A DNA stretch of 64,000 nt from Clostridium hydrogenum. GTDB taxonomy: Bacteria > Bacillota > Clostridia > Clostridiales > Clostridiaceae. The notes beneath the pieces are model-generated. The model searched no databases. It saw nothing but the letters and a program-made list of their open reading frames with translations, and was not told the origin of the DNA. Where the stretch lies: assembly GCF_021432385.1 (NCBI RefSeq), contig NZ_JAEACT010000002.1:124001-188000 (forward strand). Reading direction: 5' to 3'. Made by a program: the position numbers and the translations under genes. This document shows positions 9,386-18,901 of the stretch, piece after piece. Each line of letters opens with the position of its first letter. The first letter of the stretch is position 1.

Positions 9386-9580
9386 TTGAAAAATAAAAAG
9401 ATGAAAATTGCTAGAGTTGAGTGTGATTTATCTCAAGAACAACTAGCAGAACAAGTTGGCGTTACAAGACAAACCATTGGAATGATAGAGGCGGGAAATT
9501 ATAATCCATCTTTAAAACTGTGTATTGCTATTTGTAAATGCCTTAATAAAACTTTAGATGATTTATTTTGGGAGGAGTAA
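9386..9580 (+). CDS. Small XRE-family (Cro/C1-type) transcriptional regulator
   Basis: 64 residues, almost entirely one helix-turn-helix domain: DLSQEQLAEQVGVTRQTIGM is the recognition region, followed by IEAGNYNPSLKLCIAICKCL and DDLFWEE. The TTG at 9386 is chosen because GGAGAG (9372-9377) sits 8 bp before it; an in-frame GTG at 9377 overlaps that site. The next gene's ribosome site lies inside its last codons, so the two are co-transcribed. Such compact regulators usually control the membrane proteins encoded next to them. Confidence 0.8.
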   Translation: MKNKKMKIARVECDLSQEQLAEQVGVTRQTIGMIEAGNYNPSLKLCIAICKCLNKTLDDLFWEE

Positions 9581-9582
9581 AA

Positions 9583-10272
9583 ATGAGTATTTTTAAAAGT
9601 GAACCTAAGGATGAACGTGTACAAATGGAGCAAAACAAAATTGCTTCTAAGTCTTATAAATTACTTTTAATTTTAACTATTATAAGCTTCAGTATAAAAC
9701 TATTTACCTTTAAACTCGAATTTTTCAATTATACTTGTGAAATTTTCATATTTACTATACCTACAATATTCATTATTATAAAAAAACTATTAAATAGGGT
9801 TCCTTTAATTTTAAATAAAAGCTCTTGTGATGAAAGAATCATTGGACTTACATATAAAATTTATGCTCAGGCATTTTACATATGTTTCATATATTGCTTA
9901 ATTGACGGTTCAAGAATACTTATTTTTGATGATTCTAAAAATTTGATTTTAAATATGATAGACATGATATTACTTCTTACCACTTGTTTATACTTTACAA
10001 TAAAAGTAGTATCCTCTGGGACATTTATTTCAACTTCTAAAAAATCTTATAAAAAAGGCATGAAGCGTTTTAAAATAGCAACAATAATAGGTTCAATATT
10101 TATGGGATTTGTGTTTAATTGGAATCATTTAATTTCAAATGGGAAATTGGTTTTTAAAAGTATCCCGCTTATAATTTTAGGTGCCGCACTATGGGGATTT
10201 CCTTTCTATTTTGCTATGAGAGCCTTTATTAAAAAATCTGAAAATATTGCAGATAAAAATGTCAATCAATAA
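9583..10272 (+). CDS. Four-to-six-segment membrane protein, paralogue 1 (unknown function)
   Basis: 229 residues. The soluble N-terminus (MSIFKSEPKDERVQMEQNKI) is followed by hydrophobic segments near residues 28-45, 50-67, 97-112, 120-140, 168-186 and 195-215. ATG 9583 follows GGAGGAG. The DER motif near the N-terminus and a second one after the second hydrophobic pair (CDERIIG) also occur in the next gene, so the two are paralogues. I do not assign a function. Coupling to the HTH gene suggests a regulated membrane module. Confidence 0.6.
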   Translation: MSIFKSEPKDERVQMEQNKIASKSYKLLLILTIISFSIKLFTFKLEFFNYTCEIFIFTIPTIFIIIKKLLNRVPLILNKSSCDERIIGLTYKIYAQAFYICFIYCLIDGSRILIFDDSKNLILNMIDMILLLTTCLYFTIKVVSSGTFISTSKKSYKKGMKRFKIATIIGSIFMGFVFNWNHLISNGKLVFKSIPLIILGAALWGFPFYFAMRAFIKKSENIADKNVNQ

Positions 10273-10300
10273 AAAGTTATTTGATAAGGAGACTGCAAAA

Positions 10301-11029
10301 ATGAAAATATTTAATGAGTCATCAAAAAATTATATTAAAGAAAAACTTCTTAAAGGAAAGGTAGTAGACGAACGCTGCGGAACACAACTTTTAAAAATAA
10401 GTTCTTCTACCTACAAATTTTCATTAGCTTTTTTATTAATATCTGTTATATTAAAAACAATTTTATGCAAATTTAGCTTTTCATTGTACCTGACGGAAGT
10501 AACTCTTGTCATTGTATCAATACTATATGTATCAATGAGAAAATTACATTTAAATTTGCCACTTATAGGTGGCCCTAAAGATGAGCGTACTGAGCAAATA
10601 ATAAATATACTCCATACAGAAGCTTTTTGCATTTGCCTTCCTTTTTGGACAATTATCACCCTCGTTCATTTTTTTGTAACTAAAAGTCCCTTACTTTCCA
10701 TTTGGGATGTAGGTATATTATTGATTCCCGGCTCTTATTCTTCTTTTAAACAAATTAAAACTGGTGCCCTTTCCTATGGTACAAAAAAGGCAAAAAAAGC
10801 TTATCTCAAAAAGAAAAAAATAAACATACTATTGGACAGCATAATCTTTGCAATATTGTTTAACTTAATCAATCTATTCCCTAATGGCAAATTTAATCCT
10901 TCTGGAATTTGGAATTGTATATTTTGCATTATACTTTTAATACCTTTGAACATACTTGGATATTTTATTTCAAAATTGTTTTACAAAATTTCAGAAAAAC
11001 GGGCTGATAAGTATATTGACAAGGATTAA
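10301..11029 (+). CDS. Membrane protein, paralogue 2 (unknown function)
   Basis: 242 residues. It shares the layout of the upstream gene: an N-terminal VVDERCGTQ motif, then hydrophobic segments, then PKDERTEQ, then further hydrophobic segments and a charged tail (KISEKRADKYIDKD). ATG 10301 is chosen because AAGGAG (10286-10291) lies 9 bp upstream; the longer in-frame start at 10247 overlaps the previous gene and lacks a site. A perfect-stem terminator follows. Probably the third gene of the HTH operon. Confidence 0.6.
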   Translation: MKIFNESSKNYIKEKLLKGKVVDERCGTQLLKISSSTYKFSLAFLLISVILKTILCKFSFSLYLTEVTLVIVSILYVSMRKLHLNLPLIGGPKDERTEQIINILHTEAFCICLPFWTIITLVHFFVTKSPLLSIWDVGILLIPGSYSSFKQIKTGALSYGTKKAKKAYLKKKKINILLDSIIFAILFNLINLFPNGKFNPSGIWNCIFCIILLIPLNILGYFISKLFYKISEKRADKYIDKD

Positions 11030-11074
11030 TAGCTTCCCATATCACGAACCTATTTTAAAATCAAATATAAAATA

Positions 11075-11109
11075 AATGCCTTTGTTCAGCACTGCCGAAC
11101 AAAGGCATT
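11075..11109. terminator. Bidirectional-looking terminator
   Basis: A perfect 13-bp stem, AATGCCTTTGTTC / GAACAAAGGCATT, with a 9-nt loop and AT-rich flanks on both sides. It ends the HTH operon and may also serve the convergent ABC operon. Confidence 0.75.
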
Positions 11110-11117
11110 ATTTTATA

Positions 11118-11200
11118 TATTAAGTTTTAGATTTTCCGTAGCAAAGCGGAAGAAAATCATCCTTAACTGTACTCTGTACTCTGTCAACTGTCCTCTGTCC
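11118..11200. repeat. Right half of a family A element
   Basis: It contains the family sequence TAGCAAAGCGGAAGAAAATC and the heptad run TGTACTCTGTACTCTGTCAA, but no left half. It ends exactly at the stop codon of the ABC gene (11201-11203). Confidence 0.7.
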
Positions 11201-13198
11201 CTATGCGGTTTCTTCAGAAACGCTTGGTCCTGTAAATTGACTATTGTAAAGATCTGCATAGAAGCCTTTCTTTTCAAGAAGTTCATTGTGAGTTCCTTGT
11301 TCTATTATAGATCCATGATTCATAACAAGAATAAGCTCTGCATCCCTTATTGTCGATAGTCTGTGTGCTATTACGAAACTTGTTCTGTTTTTCATCATAT
11401 CATTCATAGCTCTTTGGATATAAACTTCTGTTCTTGAGTCAACACTGCTTGTTGCTTCATCAAGTATCATTATTGAAGGATTTGCAAGCATTGCCCTGGC
11501 AATAGTGAGAAGTTGCTTTTGTCCTTGCGATATATTGGAAGCTTCTTCATTTAACACTGTATTATACCCATCTGGAAGAGTTTTAATAAAGTGATGGGCA
11601 TGTGCTGCTCTTGCTGCCTTCATTACATCTTCTTCTGTTGCTCCCTCTTTTCCATAAGCTATGTTTTCCATTATTGTTCCATTAAATAGCCAAGTATCTT
11701 GAAGTACCATACCAAACATATTACGAAGTCCACTACGTTTTATATCTCTAACATCAACATCATCTATTGTTATCTTACCAGCATTTATCTCATAAAAACG
11801 CATAAGTAAATTTACAAGAGTAGTTTTACCTGCACCTGTTGGTCCAACAATTGCTATAGTGTGTCCCTGCTTAACATCGATGTTCATATCCTTTATTAAA
11901 GGTTCATCTTCTTTATAGCTAAAGTCAACATGTTCAAATTTAACTTCACCCTTAGGTGCTTCAATAACTTTTGAATCTTCAGCATCTGGTATTTCTTCCA
12001 CCTCATCTAACAACTCAAATACACGCTCTGCAGATGCTACTGTAGATTGAATAATATTTGCTATATTGGCTGTTTGAACAATAGGTTGAGTAAATTGGTT
12101 TGAATATTGGATAAATGCTTGAATATCTCCAACATTAATCTTACCATGTATGAAAAAGTATCCACCTGCAACACAGACTATAACATATCCTAAGTTACTT
12201 ACAAATCTCATGAGCGGCATTATAATACCAGACATAAATTGAGCTTTCCAACCAGCTGTATATAATTTTCCATTAATATTATTAAACTTATCTATAGCAT
12301 CTTTTTCATGTCCAAAAGCTTTTACAATTTTATGACCAGTATACATTTCTTCAACATGACCATTCAATTCACCAAGTTCCTTTTGCTGTCCAGCAAAGAA
12401 TTTTTGTGAGCGCTTAGCTATAACTGTAGTAACAATAATATAAAGTGGTAAAGTTAAAATAGTTATAAGTGTTAATATTGGACTTATAGTTAACATCATA
12501 ACTACAATTCCTACAATTGTTACTATAGAAGTTATAAGCTGTGTAAGACTTTGCTGAAGCGTATTTGCTATATTATCAACATCGTTTGTAACACGACTTA
12601 AAATTTCACCATGAGTTTTTGAATCGTAAAATTTAAGTGGCAATCTAGAAAGCTTATCATCAACATCTTTACGTATATCATATACAGTTTTTTGTGCAAC
12701 TGAAGCCATAATATACTGTTGAATATATGAGAATAATGCACTAGCAACGTATAATGCAAGTAATATTAAGCATATACGACCTACGTAATCAAAATCTATT
12801 TTACCGCCATTCAATTTCATTATTTTAGCTATGCCAGCTTTTATTTGTGCCATTCCTTGGATTACCTTTGGGCTTTTAGCTGCCATTGGATTTGCTTTTA
12901 TAACTGCATTTAACTTATTTTCCTGAGTATGAAGTTGTACTAATGCTACTTTACTCATAACTCCTTCAAACAATTTATTAGTTGCTTTACCCAAAATTTT
13001 AGGTCCTGCAATACTAAAAACCGTACTGAGTACTGCAAATACAAGCACTATTATAAGTTTAGTCATATTAGGTTTTAAATATCCTAAAAGTCTTTTAACG
13101 GTTCCCTTAAAATCCTTAGCTTTCTCAACAGGTCTTCCCATAGCGCCCATAGGACCGCCATGCTGTTGATTTTGTCCCTGTTTTGTATCCTTACTCAT
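11201..13198 (-). CDS. ABC multidrug exporter half-transporter, second subunit
   Basis: 665 residues: an N-terminal six-helix exporter domain, then an ATPase domain. Walker A GPTGAGKTT lies near residue 451, the signature is NISQGQKQL, and Walker B is SIMILDEATSSVD with the catalytic Glu. An insertion in the first extracellular loop (VALVQLHTQENKLNAV region) and a Gly/Met/Gln-rich N-terminus fit the larger partner of heterodimeric exporters such as LmrD/BmrD. Its ATG overlaps the stop of the upstream partner (ATGA), which shows translational coupling. The drug range is unknown. Confidence 0.88.
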   Translation of the reverse strand: MSKDTKQGQNQQHGGPMGAMGRPVEKAKDFKGTVKRLLGYLKPNMTKLIIVLVFAVLSTVFSIAGPKILGKATNKLFEGVMSKVALVQLHTQENKLNAVIKANPMAAKSPKVIQGMAQIKAGIAKIMKLNGGKIDFDYVGRICLILLALYVASALFSYIQQYIMASVAQKTVYDIRKDVDDKLSRLPLKFYDSKTHGEILSRVTNDVDNIANTLQQSLTQLITSIVTIVGIVVMMLTISPILTLITILTLPLYIIVTTVIAKRSQKFFAGQQKELGELNGHVEEMYTGHKIVKAFGHEKDAIDKFNNINGKLYTAGWKAQFMSGIIMPLMRFVSNLGYVIVCVAGGYFFIHGKINVGDIQAFIQYSNQFTQPIVQTANIANIIQSTVASAERVFELLDEVEEIPDAEDSKVIEAPKGEVKFEHVDFSYKEDEPLIKDMNIDVKQGHTIAIVGPTGAGKTTLVNLLMRFYEINAGKITIDDVDVRDIKRSGLRNMFGMVLQDTWLFNGTIMENIAYGKEGATEEDVMKAARAAHAHHFIKTLPDGYNTVLNEEASNISQGQKQLLTIARAMLANPSIMILDEATSSVDSRTEVYIQRAMNDMMKNRTSFVIAHRLSTIRDAELILVMNHGSIIEQGTHNELLEKKGFYADLYNSQFTGPSVSEETA

Positions 13199-14922
13199 GC
13201 TAATTCCTCCTCACTAAGCTGTGAAGCCACAATTTCATGGTATACGCTGCAGTTTTTCATAAGTTCACTGTGCGTTCCTATACCAGCAACTTTTCCTTCA
13301 TCAAGAACTATAATTCTATCTGCATCCATAACTGTTGAAACTCTTTGAGCTATTATAATAACTGTTGCATCTTTTGTCTCATTCTTAAGTGCTGCACGAA
13401 GTTTAGCGTCTGTCTTAAAATCAAGTGCTGAAAAGCTATCATCAAAAACATATATTTCAGGTTTTCTTACTAATGCACGTGCAATAGAAAGACGTTGTTT
13501 TTGTCCTCCAGATACATTAGTACCACCTTGCGCAATATAGTGATCATATCCCTCATCCATGCCTGATATAAAATCAGTAGCCTGTGATATATTTGCTGCA
13601 TGCTTAATTTCTTCTAGGCTTGCGTTCTTATTACCATATCTTATATTTTCAGCAATAGTTCCTGAAAACAAAACATTTTTCTGTGGGACAAAACCTATTT
13701 TACTTCTAAGCTCTTCTTGAGTCATTTCTTTTACATCTACACCATCCACCAAGACTGTACCTTGTTGCGCCTCATAAAAACGTGGAATAAGATTTACCAA
13801 AGTAGATTTACCTGAACCAGTACCACCTATAATAGCAGTTGTTTCGCCAGGTCTTGCACTAAAAGAAATATTGTTTATTGCTGGTTGTTCTGCTCCAGCA
13901 TAGCTAAAGGAAACATCCTTAAATTCAACATATCCCTTTTCATTTTTAGCAGTTTTATAATCTTCAATATCAACAATTTCAGCTTCTGTATCTAAAACTT
14001 CATTTATTCTAACAGCTGATGCTTGTGCACGTGGTACCAATACAAACATCATTGTAAGCATTAAGAAGGAAAATAAAATCTGCATAGCATATTGAATAAA
14101 TGCCATTAAAGAACCAACCTGCATTCCACCATTGTCAATTCTAATACCACCAAACCAAACTACTGCAACACTTGTTACATTAAGTACAAGCATCATCAAT
14201 GGCATAAGTACTGCCATTATTATATTTACACTAACAGCATTATTCATTAAATCTGAATTTGCAGCATCGAATCTAACCTTTTCTGTTTCTATTCTATTAA
14301 AAGCTCTAATTACTCTTATTCCAGTAAGATTCTCACGAAGTACAAGGTTTAATTTATCTAATTTAACCTGCATCAATTTAAAAAGTGGAAGAGCTTTTCT
14401 AAGAACTAATGCAAGAACAATTGAAATAAATGGTATAACTATAGCGAAAATCCAAGTTAATTTTTTGTCTTCTCCTAATGCCATTACAACTCCACCTATA
14501 CAAGTTAAAGGTGCCATTATCATCATGTTTAAAAGCATTACTGTAACCTGTTGAACCTGATTAACATCATTAGTAGTTCTTGTTATCAAAGTTGCAGTTC
14601 CTATTTTATCAAATTCGTGAAGGGAGAAACTTTCAACCTTAGTGAATAGTTTTTCACGAATTATAGTACCAAGACCAACTGCTGTCTTTGCCGAAAATAA
14701 ACTAGCAATTACAGAACAAATTGCTCCTGCCCCTGAAATAAGAAGCATGTATCCTCCTGTTTTCCAAATGTAATTCATATCTTTATTTACTAATCCCTTG
14801 TCAACTATATCTGACATTAAAGTGGGTAAATAGAGATTAGCCATTACTTGAATAAATACTAGTACAACAATTGCTATAATGTGGGCTGTGTATTTTTTTA
14901 AATACTTATACAATTTTAGCAT
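13195..14922 (-). CDS. ABC multidrug exporter half-transporter, first subunit
   Basis: 575 residues: six-helix domain (from about 15 to 310) and ATPase domain. Walker A is GGTGSGKST near residue 367, and the signature is NVSGGQKQRL. Walker B reads IYVFDDSFSALD: the catalytic Glu is replaced by Asp, as in the degenerate site of heterodimeric exporters such as LmrC/BmrC. This supports a heterodimer with the downstream gene. It lies 27 bp after marR in the same operon. Confidence 0.88.
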   Translation of the reverse strand: MLKLYKYLKKYTAHIIAIVVLVFIQVMANLYLPTLMSDIVDKGLVNKDMNYIWKTGGYMLLISGAGAICSVIASLFSAKTAVGLGTIIREKLFTKVESFSLHEFDKIGTATLITRTTNDVNQVQQVTVMLLNMMIMAPLTCIGGVVMALGEDKKLTWIFAIVIPFISIVLALVLRKALPLFKLMQVKLDKLNLVLRENLTGIRVIRAFNRIETEKVRFDAANSDLMNNAVSVNIIMAVLMPLMMLVLNVTSVAVVWFGGIRIDNGGMQVGSLMAFIQYAMQILFSFLMLTMMFVLVPRAQASAVRINEVLDTEAEIVDIEDYKTAKNEKGYVEFKDVSFSYAGAEQPAINNISFSARPGETTAIIGGTGSGKSTLVNLIPRFYEAQQGTVLVDGVDVKEMTQEELRSKIGFVPQKNVLFSGTIAENIRYGNKNASLEEIKHAANISQATDFISGMDEGYDHYIAQGGTNVSGGQKQRLSIARALVRKPEIYVFDDSFSALDFKTDAKLRAALKNETKDATVIIIAQRVSTVMDADRIIVLDEGKVAGIGTHSELMKNCSVYHEIVASQLSEEELA

Positions 14923-14949
14923 GTATATTCATCTCCTCTTTATATAAAT

Positions 14950-15414
14950 TTAATTATTTTCTTTATTCATATAATCAGCAACTTTCATTAAAAGTCCTGT
15001 AAGTTCAACACTTTTATCTTCTCCAAGGTAATCAACCAAACCTTTTAAGAATTCATAAAGATGATCTTTTGCTTTCTTCATTACAGCTTCACCTTTTTCG
15101 GTAAATTCTATACGAACAACTCTTCTATCTTTGGAATCCATTTTTCTTTCTACGAATCCATTCTTCTCCAAATTGGTTATTTGCTGAGTTACCGTTGGCG
15201 ATGCAACCTTCATAATCTTACTTATTTGAGATATCTTTATGCCTTTATCTTTATTTTCCTCATTTTGCAAAGCCTCTTTTATACAAAAAAGAACCATCAT
15301 CTCTGTATGAGTAATTCCATATTCCTCATGTGCATGTGGATGAACTTTAACCTTTCTTATTCTTGCAAAGGCTCTAAAAAGATCAGTTACCAATTCTTCA
15401 TTATCTTTTATCAT
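14950..15414 (-). CDS. MarR-family transcriptional regulator
   Basis: 154 residues with a winged helix: ISQISKIMKVASPTVTQQIT is the recognition region, followed by NLEKNGFVERKMDSKDRRVV, the typical MarR wing. An RBS (AGGAGG) sits 6 bp before the ATG. It is the first gene of a marR-ABC-ABC operon and most likely represses the operon through the palindromes just upstream, released by a drug or stress ligand. Confidence 0.9.
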   Translation of the reverse strand: MIKDNEELVTDLFRAFARIRKVKVHPHAHEEYGITHTEMMVLFCIKEALQNEENKDKGIKISQISKIMKVASPTVTQQITNLEKNGFVERKMDSKDRRVVRIEFTEKGEAVMKKAKDHLYEFLKGLVDYLGEDKSVELTGLLMKVADYMNKENN

Positions 15415-15440
15415 TTTGTCCTCCTATATTTATTTAGATA

Positions 15441-15479
15441 AATAATTTATTAGTCAAATAAATTATTAGGTAACCTAAT
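15441..15479. promoter_or_regulatory. MarR-type operator palindromes
   Basis: A perfect 11-bp inverted repeat, AATAATTTATT / AATAAATTATT (5-bp spacer, 15441-15467), overlaps a second palindrome, ATTAGGT-AACCTAAT (15465-15479). Both lie just upstream of marR, where MarR proteins normally bind. Confidence 0.6.
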
Positions 15480-15634
15480 TATATTTATTATTTATATAAT
15501 TGTCAATAGTCTCTCCAAATAAATAATAAAAAATTTTAGATATGATAAAATATCTCTAGCTAAGCTGTGAAATAATTTATTTTCCTTTCGTATTAATTAA
15601 TGTAGCCGGCAAAACACGTTAAAGGAGTGAAAAA

Positions 15635-16198
15635 ATGAAGATAAATGATGATAATTTTCTTTTAGAAATGAAAAACAAAAACACAAGAGCTCTTGAGTTT
15701 ATAATAGATTGCTATTCAAATTTAGTATTTAAAGCTGTTTTAAATGTGCTTGGAAGTGAAAACAGGGAGAGTGCCAAAGAATGTGTTAATGACATATTTC
15801 TTTTAGTTTGGAACAAGCATCATCTTTATAATCCAGAAAAATCTTCTTTTAAAAATTGGCTTCTTGCAATAAGCAAGTATAAAGCTATAGATTACAAAAG
15901 AAAGCTTTCAAGGCACACTACCCTTGAACTTGAAGAAAACTTACTTTTTACTGATAAGGATCTTGAAGGAAGCTACATCTTAAAAGAAAAAAAAGAGGAA
16001 TTGCTTACCCTACTTGATAATGGAAATAAAATCGATAAAGAAATTTTCATACGAAAATACCTTCTTGATGAAGATACAGACATAATAGCCCAAAAACTTA
16101 AACTTTCAAAGGGTGCTGTATATAACAGGTTATGGCGTACAAAGAATTTAATTATTAAAAACTTTAATTCTGTAAATAATTTGGAGGTGGTAAAATGA
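15635..16198 (+). CDS. ECF-type RNA polymerase sigma factor
   Basis: 187 residues. Region 2 runs over NLVFKAVLNVLGSENRESAKE and DIFLLVWNKHHLYNPEKSSF, with FKNWLLAISKYKAIDYKRK as the core of 2.3-2.4. Region 4 is IFIRKYLLDEDTDIIAQKLK with LSKGAVYNRLWRTK as its helix-turn-helix. AAAGGAG precedes the ATG at 15635. The stop overlaps the next start (ATGA), so sigma factor and membrane partner are made together. Confidence 0.87.
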   Translation: MKINDDNFLLEMKNKNTRALEFIIDCYSNLVFKAVLNVLGSENRESAKECVNDIFLLVWNKHHLYNPEKSSFKNWLLAISKYKAIDYKRKLSRHTTLELEENLLFTDKDLEGSYILKEKKEELLTLLDNGNKIDKEIFIRKYLLDEDTDIIAQKLKLSKGAVYNRLWRTKNLIIKNFNSVNNLEVVK

Positions 16199-17589
16199 AT
16201 TCAAATTTTAATGAAGACGAAATATTAACTATGTTAAATGATATAGAAATAACAGAAGATGAGCTTAGTAACGAAGATTTAACTGAAATTGAAAAGAAAA
16301 AATTGAGTAAAAATATACTAAATAGCGTAAAAATAAAGAAACTTAAAATTAAAAAAACTATTATAGCTTCATCTATTGCTGGATTAATGATATTATCCGT
16401 GCCACTTGTAAATTCCAATGCTTTTGCAGACATAACTTCAAAACTTTCTATAATTCCCGGAATAGGTCAAGTAACCATTGATAACAATAAAGGATTAGTT
16501 TTAAAAAATAGCTTGGAAGTAAATAGTGTGACTTTAAAAAATTTATATATGGATAATACTAAATTAGTCGCAACAATACATCTAAACTCTAGTGAAGATT
16601 ATCAGTGTGCTAATTATTATTTAAAGACTGCCGATGGCATTACCTATAAACTTAAGGTAACAGACGCATCTTATGATGAGTCCATACCAAATTCATTTTC
16701 TGCAACTTATAAATTAGAATATAATGGTTTCATAGAAAAATCATCAAAATACACGCTAGGAGTCATTAATGACAAGGCTACTTTTAGTTTAACAAACAAC
16801 AATTTTAAAGAAGCCTTTCCATCTGGAATACTTTATACTGCAACTAATGGTAAAACTACTTTAAATATAACCTCCGTAAAAAAAGATAAAAACATACTTA
16901 GGGTGTATTATTATTTTACAGATAAATTCAACAAAAACACCACTAATCAAGATCCATCTATTAGTTTTAACATAGGTACTTTTAAGGATGAAGAGCAGAT
17001 AAACTCTACTAAAGGCTCTATTGAAAGCTCTATAGACAATCCTCATTTTCAACTTTCAGATGAATTTAATAATGTTGATTATGGTCATGATGATTCAGCA
17101 CAATTATCTTATGAAAATGTATCTTCATTTAACTTAGATAAATTAAAAGGCTCTAAATTAAAATTGAGTATTCCTTCTATAACCTATACTACTGGCAATA
17201 TTAAAAGTCTCGAAGAATTCAAGAAAAATAATGATTTTAATATAAGTTTAAATGTTCCTAAGAGTGGAAAAACAATTTTAAACGAAGTTCACGAATACAA
17301 AGGTTTTAAATTTAAAATAATAAGTATAGAACGTTTATCAGATAAAAAAATCTCTCTAGTATACACTGTTTTAAACGATGAAAATTCAAAATTAAAAACA
17401 CTTGATGTTCAATTAGGTAGTACTTCATGTGATGGTGGTTCCAGTGATGCAACTACTAATAATGTAATCTCAGTTTTACCTAGCAACAATATTATCGGTG
17501 ATAAAATAGACATAGACACTATTAACATACGTTTTGCATCCGTAGGCCCTTTTAATACAAATATAAATTTAAATAACATAAAACATTAA
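16195..17589 (+). CDS. DUF4179-type membrane protein, probable anti-sigma factor
   Basis: 464 residues. About 60 acidic and basic cytoplasmic residues (NEDEILTMLNDIEITEDEL) precede one membrane helix near 62-82 (TIIASSIAGLMILSVPLVNS). A DUF4179-like segment follows (FADITSKLSIIPGIGQVTID), then a long extracellular region of beta-rich repeats. This is the usual layout of anti-sigma/sensor proteins encoded with ECF factors in clostridia. The signal sensed is unknown, and the anti-sigma role is inferred from overlap with the sigma gene. Confidence 0.75.
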   Translation: MNSNFNEDEILTMLNDIEITEDELSNEDLTEIEKKKLSKNILNSVKIKKLKIKKTIIASSIAGLMILSVPLVNSNAFADITSKLSIIPGIGQVTIDNNKGLVLKNSLEVNSVTLKNLYMDNTKLVATIHLNSSEDYQCANYYLKTADGITYKLKVTDASYDESIPNSFSATYKLEYNGFIEKSSKYTLGVINDKATFSLTNNNFKEAFPSGILYTATNGKTTLNITSVKKDKNILRVYYYFTDKFNKNTTNQDPSISFNIGTFKDEEQINSTKGSIESSIDNPHFQLSDEFNNVDYGHDDSAQLSYENVSSFNLDKLKGSKLKLSIPSITYTTGNIKSLEEFKKNNDFNISLNVPKSGKTILNEVHEYKGFKFKIISIERLSDKKISLVYTVLNDENSKLKTLDVQLGSTSCDGGSSDATTNNVISVLPSNNIIGDKIDIDTINIRFASVGPFNTNINLNNIKH

Positions 17590-17620
17590 ATCGAACTGCT
17601 ACATTTTTCGTAACTCTTAA

Positions 17621-17871
17621 ACATTGCGAACTAAATCAATTCACAATTCACGATGCACAATTCACAATGAAGGTAGATTTTCTGTAGCAAAGCTACAGAA
17701 AATCTTAAAACCTATTTTTTTATTGCTTTCGCAATAGCACCATTTATGGTGCTAAGCGAAGCTTATAATATTTAAGTTTAAGATTTACCTGACGCAAGGA
17801 AGGCAAATCATCCTTCATTGTGCATTGTGAACTGTGAATTGTGAATTGATTTAATTGGTTCGCAATAATTT
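17621..17871. repeat. Family B intergenic repeat element (heptad-ended)
   Basis: Starts ATTGCGAACTAAATCAATTC and ends with inverted TGTGAATTGTGAATTGATTT...TTCGCAATAA. The ends are degenerate 7-bp repeats of TGTGAAT type. The inner core (GATTTTCTGTAGCAAAGC; ATCATCCTTCATTGTG) is shared with family A. Central hairpins: AGCACCATTTATGGTGCT and TTGCTTTCGCAA. Confidence 0.8.
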
Positions 17872-17917
17872 TATATTGTTCACATCCTTTAAACCCATAT
17901 GCCTCATCTTTAGTACT

Positions 17918-18775
17918 TTATCTAAGGTCTTTTTCAGTGTAATAAACTATACCAATCGCTCCTGGTCCAACATGCAATCCAATAACTGGTCCTATATCAC
18001 AAATTAAAGGCTTTATATTTAGTCTATTATAAATTTCACTTGCAAGTTCTTTAGCTTCTTCATAACAGTTAATATGGTGAACAACAATTTCTCCAAGCCC
18101 AAAAGCTTTTACCTCTTCAAGCATTTTATTTAACATCGTAGCCACAGCTTTTTTCTTTGTTCTAACCTTGCCAAAAACCGTTGTCACTCCATTTTCAACT
18201 GTAAGTATTGGGATTATCTTAAGTATGTTTCCTATTAACGCACTTGCACCACCTATTCTTCCGCCCTTTCTTAGATAAACTAAGTTTTCTGGAATAAATA
18301 AGAATCTGCTTTTTTTCAAATTTTCTTCTGCAGCAGCTTTAACTTCCTCTAGGCTCTTTCCTTCCTTAGCGGCTTTTGCTGCACTAATAGCAGCAAATCC
18401 AAGCTGCATACAGTTGTCACCGGAATCGATTATCTCTATTTTTGCATTTTTATATTCTTCAAGTACCATATCCCTTGCAATATGAGCCGTAGAATATGTA
18501 CCGCTCATTTCAGAAGATATGAATATACAAAGCATATCATTTCCCCTTTGTGCAGCTTCTTTCATAACTCTACACATGTCATCTAAACTTGGCTGTGACG
18601 ATTTAGGTATGCCCTTCTCTTCCATCTTTTTATAAAAGACATCGTTACTTATATCTGTTTCCTTAAAACTTTCATCATCAAAAGTAACACTTAAAGATAA
18701 AATTTCTATGCCGTATTTTTCCCTTAACCCCTTATCCATACAACTTGTACTATCTGTTACTATTTCAATCGCCAT
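17918..18775 (-). CDS. DegV-family fatty-acid-binding protein
   Basis: 285 residues. The start MAIEIVTDSTSCMD and the motifs FKETDISNDVFYKKM, SQPSLDDMCRVMKEA, FISSEMSGTYSTA and GPVIGLHVGPGAIG are diagnostic of DegV/FakB-like proteins, which bind a fatty acid between two alpha/beta lobes and hand it to a fatty acid kinase. The ATG at 18773-18775 follows GGAGGG; a longer in-frame start at 18814 has no site. No kinase gene lies nearby. Confidence 0.88.
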   Translation of the reverse strand: MAIEIVTDSTSCMDKGLREKYGIEILSLSVTFDDESFKETDISNDVFYKKMEEKGIPKSSQPSLDDMCRVMKEAAQRGNDMLCIFISSEMSGTYSTAHIARDMVLEEYKNAKIEIIDSGDNCMQLGFAAISAAKAAKEGKSLEEVKAAAEENLKKSRFLFIPENLVYLRKGGRIGGASALIGNILKIIPILTVENGVTTVFGKVRTKKKAVATMLNKMLEEVKAFGLGEIVVHHINCYEEAKELASEIYNRLNIKPLICDIGPVIGLHVGPGAIGIVYYTEKDLR

Positions 18776-18842
18776 AATTATACCCTCCATAATGTTTATA
18801 AACCATTCTAGCATTTTTTAATATAAAATCCCACTTACAAAA

Positions 18843-18878
18843 AGTACATATTCGCCCGTTTACGGGCAAATATGTACT
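18843..18878. promoter_or_regulatory. Strong 36-bp palindrome between the amidotransferase operon and degV
   Basis: AGTACATATT-c-GCCCGT / ACGGGC-a-AATATGTACT, with one mismatch and a 2-nt loop. No T-run follows in the direction of the upstream operon, so it could be an operator, a transcript-end hairpin or a processed terminator. Confidence 0.5.
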
Positions 18879-18901
18879 CCTCAGTATAAATTTTCTTAAC
18901 T

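Noticed and set aside
14132..14554. Plus-strand open frame inside the first ABC gene
   Set aside because: It is a shadow of the minus-strand exporter gene, with no ribosome site and no recognisable domain.
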